Origin: Adiantum capillus-veneris
Taxonomy: Eukaryota; Streptophyta; Polypodiopsida; Polypodiales; Pteridaceae
Assembly (NCBI GenBank): GCA_014529385.2
Contig: CM043967.1
Coordinates: 131,871,182-131,935,181, forward strand
Length of the DNA: 64,000 nucleotides
Reading direction: 5' to 3'
The position numbers and the translations under genes were made by a program. Shown here piece by piece: positions 60,156-64,000 of this stretch (position 1 is the stretch's first letter; the number at the start of each line of letters is the position of its first letter). The notes under the pieces were generated by a model. The model worked only from the letters and a program-made list of their open reading frames with translations, did no database searches and had not been told where the DNA came from.

Positions 60156-61667
60156 TCATGTAATTCGACCTGTGGAACATGGCTTGTTTACCAAATATAG
60201 CAATGCTTGATGATCAACATAAAACACAAACTTGGTAGCAAGAAGGTAATAGCGAAATTTCTTTACTGCATAAATCATAGCTAGACCTTCGCGCTCTGTA
60301 GTAGTGTAGTTCATCTCGGCATCATTTAATTGGCGACTTGCAAAGCTAATAGGGTAGTCCAATTTATGTTCTCCTGGTTGAGTTAGAACACACCCAATAG
60401 CAAAATTTGATGCATCAATATGCACATGAAAAGGTACATTCCAATCAGGTGTTCGCAGGATTGGAGCACTTGTTAGGGCCTTCTTTAATAACTCATAAGA
60501 TTGATGACATTCTTCCGTCCAGTGAAACTCGATAAGAAGCTTGTACAATGGACGCGCTATCTCGGCAAAGTTTAAAATAAATCTTCGATAATAACCAACA
60601 TGACCCATAAATCTTTGAACTCCTTTATAGTTAGTAGGTGGTGGCAAATCGGCAATGGCTTTAATCTTACTCTCATCTGTGGATATCCCGTTCTTGGACA
60701 CTATATGCCCTAGAATGACTCCATGCTTAACCCAAAATTGGCATTTGAAAGGGTTCAATGAGATGCGATAAAATCTGCACCTTTCAAATATTTTTCGTAG
60801 ATATAACAAATGCTTCTCCCAAGAAGAATAAACACAAAGGTCGTCTAAGAAAGCTTCACAAAACTCCCTTAGAAATTCTTTAAACGTAGTGTTTATTAAT
60901 CGTTGGAATGTAGCAGGGGCATTTGTTAAGCCAAAAGCCATAACACAAAATGCAAACACTCCAAACTCTGTGATAAAAGTAGTTTTAGCTTGGTCCTCTA
61001 ATGCAATTTTGATTTGATTGTAACCAGAGTACCCATCTAAAAAGCTATAAGCTTCCTTGCCCGCAACTCTTTCAAGCACATGTTCTGAATATGGCAAGGG
61101 ATAATGATCTCTCCTAGTAGCTGCATTAACTTTCTTAAGGTCCACGCACACTCTTAGTTTCCCGTTCTTTTTTGGCACAATGACTATCGGAGAAACCCAT
61201 TCTGAGTGCTCAATAGGGTATATGAATCCACATTGGATAAGTTTTTCAATCTCCTCTTGTACAATTTTGGCGTACTTAGGATTCATTGGATAGGGTCGTT
61301 GCTGGACGGGTTTAGCAGTGTTGATCATGGGAATTGTATGTTGCACCACAGAAGGTGGAACGCCATTCATGTCATGATATGTCCAAGCAAAGATATCCTT
61401 GTATTCCTTGAGGAGCTCCTTAAGTACAGCCTCTTCAGTTTCGGTAAGGTCTTGAGCAATAAAGACTGGTTTAGACTCCTCACCTGGTTCTGCTAATTCT
61501 ATCTCTTTAACTACCGCTGGACCATCATAGACTCCACTGCTTCCATTGGTAGGTATTCATTGGGCTTTGGCATACACAACCTTTCGCTCCCCCATGGTAT
61601 AAGATTTAAAATGTTCAGGAGCCGTATGTAAGTCAGCAGGCTCTTGTCCTGATGGAAACCTTTCTTT
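60156..61667 (-). CDS. Element B' reverse transcriptase and RNase H
   Basis: Open 404 codons from 61370, with the frame continuing upstream (DIFAWTYHDM before MNGVPP) to a TGA near 61555. RT motifs: SEWVSPIVIVPKKNGKLRVCVD (in part), YSFLDGYSGYNQI, MAFGLTNAPATFQ and intact AFLDDLCVYSS (catalytic LDD near 175-177). RNase H: HVHIDASNFAIGCVL, then TTTEREGLAMIYAVKKFRYYL. Catalytic residues look intact. It could work if the flanking stops were read through. Confidence 0.9.
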
Positions 61668-63470
61668 TAGTTATGCCTCCTTTTGTTGTTGTGCTAACTC
61701 TCGGTTTTGACGTCTTCTTATAGTTCGACTCAATTTCGGCTCTGTAACCTCCAATTGAGCGAGGTCAATGGGTCGTGGGCTGCACCACATGACACTCTGG
61801 GGATGTTCACCCCAATTGTCTACTAGCTTTCGATGAGCATCACATGCCCCTAGATAGCTAAGCCATTCTGCAGTAGATCTTTCCTTGTTTATCCTAGCTC
61901 TCACATTTGCTCGATATCGTCGTCTCTTATATGACCTTTGTTTCTTGTTAAGGTTTTGATTTTGGTAAATGTTTGAACTCGACTCGCTTGATAGGTCTTC
62001 GCTTGTATCTTCTTCACTCTCATATAAATTACCATAGATGGTCGTACTAGACCTTGAGTGTTCAGTTTCTATACTTGGCTCACTCGATGTTTCCTCAGGT
62101 TCTGAATCCATTTCTCCTTGAGATTCCGTTTTTGATGTGTATTGGCCTGAAGCCTTTGAGGAATCATCGGTTTCACTCTCAGGTAGGTGTGCCTCTTTCT
62201 TATCATCGGATGTTACATGCACCACACCTAACATGTTTACTGGTGCAATGTGTGGTATCTCTTCCCCATCTGGTGTTACCCAGGTTGTTCCTCTAGCTCC
62301 CCATGTATCTATAGTTGCCACTAGGTGTACCCAATCGACATTGTCTGACTCAGCCATTCCGGGTAGGATATCCATATAAGGAGAGTTCTCTCCAATATCC
62401 GTGTCTTCGTTACACGTGTAACAATACTGTAATGGAGCTGAGTGAATTGTTGTGTCTGATCGATTATCAATGATGAATTTATTTCCTAGAGGATGCGTTT
62501 GACCACTTAAAAGATCAACTCGAATGACAGAGTCTTGGAACTGTAAGTAGACGTGGTTTTTGGACCAGTCATGCACCATTTTTGCTTCCCTCATGAATGG
62601 ACGCCCTAAGATCATCTCAAATGACATAGGATGCTTGGAAAAATCCATAACAATGAAAGTTTGCCTTACCTTGTGTCCCAAGACCTTGATTCTGAGATCC
62701 TTTAGCATTCCAATAGGCGTAACAATAGATCCATTAGCCATTTTTACCACTACGCTTGTGGCTTCAAGGTGAGGTCGCCCCATAGACTCCCAACAACTCT
62801 TTGTCACCATGCTGACTCCCGCACCACCGTCAAGGACTCCCTTTACAGTTAATTCCTTAGTAGTGATTGGTAGAGTAGCATTAGATTCATCACCTTCAAA
62901 GTATTGCCCCAACTTGTTAACGGGTACTTCAATTACAGATTCATGTCCCGCTAGGTCAGATGGTGGTGCTAAATGTTCCTCATCATTCATTACCGAGTCA
63001 GGTTTGTTCATATGTGCAAACTGTGGTAATCCGGCCTGTAATTCTCCATTGAGGAAGGCTCGAAGAGCTGAGACTAGCTCGGGGTCTTTATATAGTTTGG
63101 ACATGATGGTGGTTCTAACTTTTGAAGACATGAAATCCATCAATTTGGCAACATTTAATGGCATCTTGTGGGACGTAGGACCCTGACAAGAGAATGGTGA
63201 AGATGGAATCTCCACTTCCTCAAGGGGGTCAGGTATTCCCTCACCAAACATTCTCTCTAGGAGGAAAGGTGTGTGTCCACTTTCAGATGTCCTACCCTCA
63301 CTCTCTTCCCGAATGATACTGGGTATAGCTAACGGCCTGTAGTTCTTGTGAGGTTGAACTTGTGTGGGAAACACTGTGTCCGACATCTGGATATGTCTGG
63401 GTTCAGGTTCTAATGTTCGTTGAGTTTCTTCCACCAAACCCCTCAGTTGTTGGACTCGTTCAATTTCCAC
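61668..63470 (-). CDS. Element B' protease segment (599 codons)
   Basis: Same frame as the pol segments. The retropepsin has VLDGGAGVSMVT (Asp near residue 214) and MILGRPFMREA. An acidic Ser/Glu region then a basic tract follow. TAA at 61668-61670 separates it from the RT segment. It is closely colinear with residues 250-700 of the element B frame. Confidence 0.85.
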
Positions 63471-63524
63471 TGTTGGGTTTCGATAGGTTCCAATCTTTCT
63501 CTTGCAATCCTCATTTTTTGTCTC

Positions 63525-64000
63525 TCATGGTTTTTCTTGGGGGTTCGCAACTGGGTAGTTTAACTTTGAATACTCTTTTGGTGTTCGTCGTAATTCCCTC
63601 TCGTGATCCTCCTCACTGGCTTTTTCCTTTGTAGTAACAGTTTTGGTCTCCGTGGTCTCTATCGAATCTGAGTCATCCTCAGGGTCATTCATATACACGG
63701 GATCCTCTCCTGTCCCTATGTTAGTCTTTGAACTAGGTTTTGAGCTAGAAGCATTAAGAGATTTCTTTCTTCGTGTTTTCTTCTTTCTCGCCCGGCCAAT
63801 GGATGCAGCATCTCTCTCTTCGAGGATGTAATTTTGCTTTTGGAGCATCGACCGTGTGAGTGCATTCACTGGTGCTATGTTTATAGTTGGTGGTGTCCCA
63901 TCAACAATCTCTATTATGTTCAATGGTGTGATTTTTGGTGCGTTTGGATTGTTAGGACACTGTGCGATCAAATGATCTATGCCACAACGATTACAAGTGA
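63525..64000 (-). CDS. Element B' gag C-terminal end, partial
   Basis: A CCHC knuckle (CNRCGIDHLIAQC) lies at the very edge, then a basic KKKTRRKKS stretch and an acidic segment. The TGA at 63525-63527 lies in the shared frame. The corresponding element B frame is open. Confidence 0.8.
   Translation of the reverse strand, partial: TCNRCGIDHLIAQCPNNPNAPKITPLNIIEIVDGTPPTINIAPVNALTRSMLQKQNYILEERDAASIGRARKKKTRRKKSLNASSSKPSSKTNIGTGEDPVYMNDPEDDSDSIETTETKTVTTKEKASEEDHERELRRTPKEYSKLNYPVANPQEKP

Larger units (their letters stand above)
54731..64000 (-). mobile_element. Element B': Athila-like LTR element with pol, partial
   Basis: Minus strand, from the 3' LTR to beyond the window. Gag end, protease, RT, RNase H, integrase and tail all lie in one reading frame, interrupted only by stops at 63525, 61668, 61555 or so, and 60153. 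There is a single RNase H between RT and integrase, which favours Athila over Tat. Confidence 0.9.

Overview
This is plant nuclear DNA made almost entirely of mobile-element sequence. I see no rRNA, tRNA, CRISPR array or ordinary host gene that I would defend. The evidence for a land plant is: Ty3-type LTR retrotransposons with plant-style polyproteins, one with an Asp-tRNA-type primer site; a TNP2-type CACTA transposase remnant; and spliceosomal introns (GTAAGT / TTTTCAG). The DUF7869-type gene and the heavy nesting make me lean to a large-genome non-seed plant such as a fern. That is a weak guess.

Left part (1-20.5 kb): two sets of coding remnants face away from each other. On the minus strand (1-7474) are an FCP1/SCP-like HAD phosphatase and a separate multi-exon gene joining a DGQH (ParB/DGQHR-like) region to a C-terminal SET domain. 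On the plus strand (17319-20544) is a DUF7869-type protein that looks like a DDE-fold transposase. The introns and the 10-kb gap between the two sets are filled with one repeat family built on the 18-mer GGTCCACCACTTGTCCAA. It is organised as a 50-bp unit, then a 442-bp unit, then a 1688-bp higher-order unit. I see the repeat only from about 1.3 to 17.2 kb, the same stretch as the gene cluster. I read this as one large, partly decayed composite element running off the left edge. It is the best candidate here for something undescribed.

Middle part (20.5-35 kb): a tandem pair of small ORFs of an unrecognised 70-72-aa family; element D (plus), an LTR element with gag remnants, no pol and a shortened 5' LTR; a broken CACTA TNP2 piece (minus); a low-complexity AT-rich stretch; then element E (plus), a decayed Tat-like element with RT, RNase H and a second RNase H domain.

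Right part (35-64 kb): nested LTR elements. Element A (minus, 35092-49674, flanking ACGG) interrupts the second RNase H of E. Element B (minus, 36432-45345, TSD ATTAC) interrupts A. Element C (plus, from 49679) abuts A head to head with a 4-bp gap. Element B' (minus, from 54731 to past the right edge) interrupts the RT of C. A and C are close relatives and both carry the small-ORF family between primer site and gag. B and B' are one Athila-like family: B has lost RT-RNase H-integrase but keeps an open 889-aa reading frame, while B' has the full pol order with a few stop codons. An integrase-linked tail in B' contains a second, retropepsin-like domain.

Most stops are C-to-T type changes and most frameshifts are one base in short homopolymers. 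The first fits methylcytosine decay. The second could be decay or long-read consensus error.
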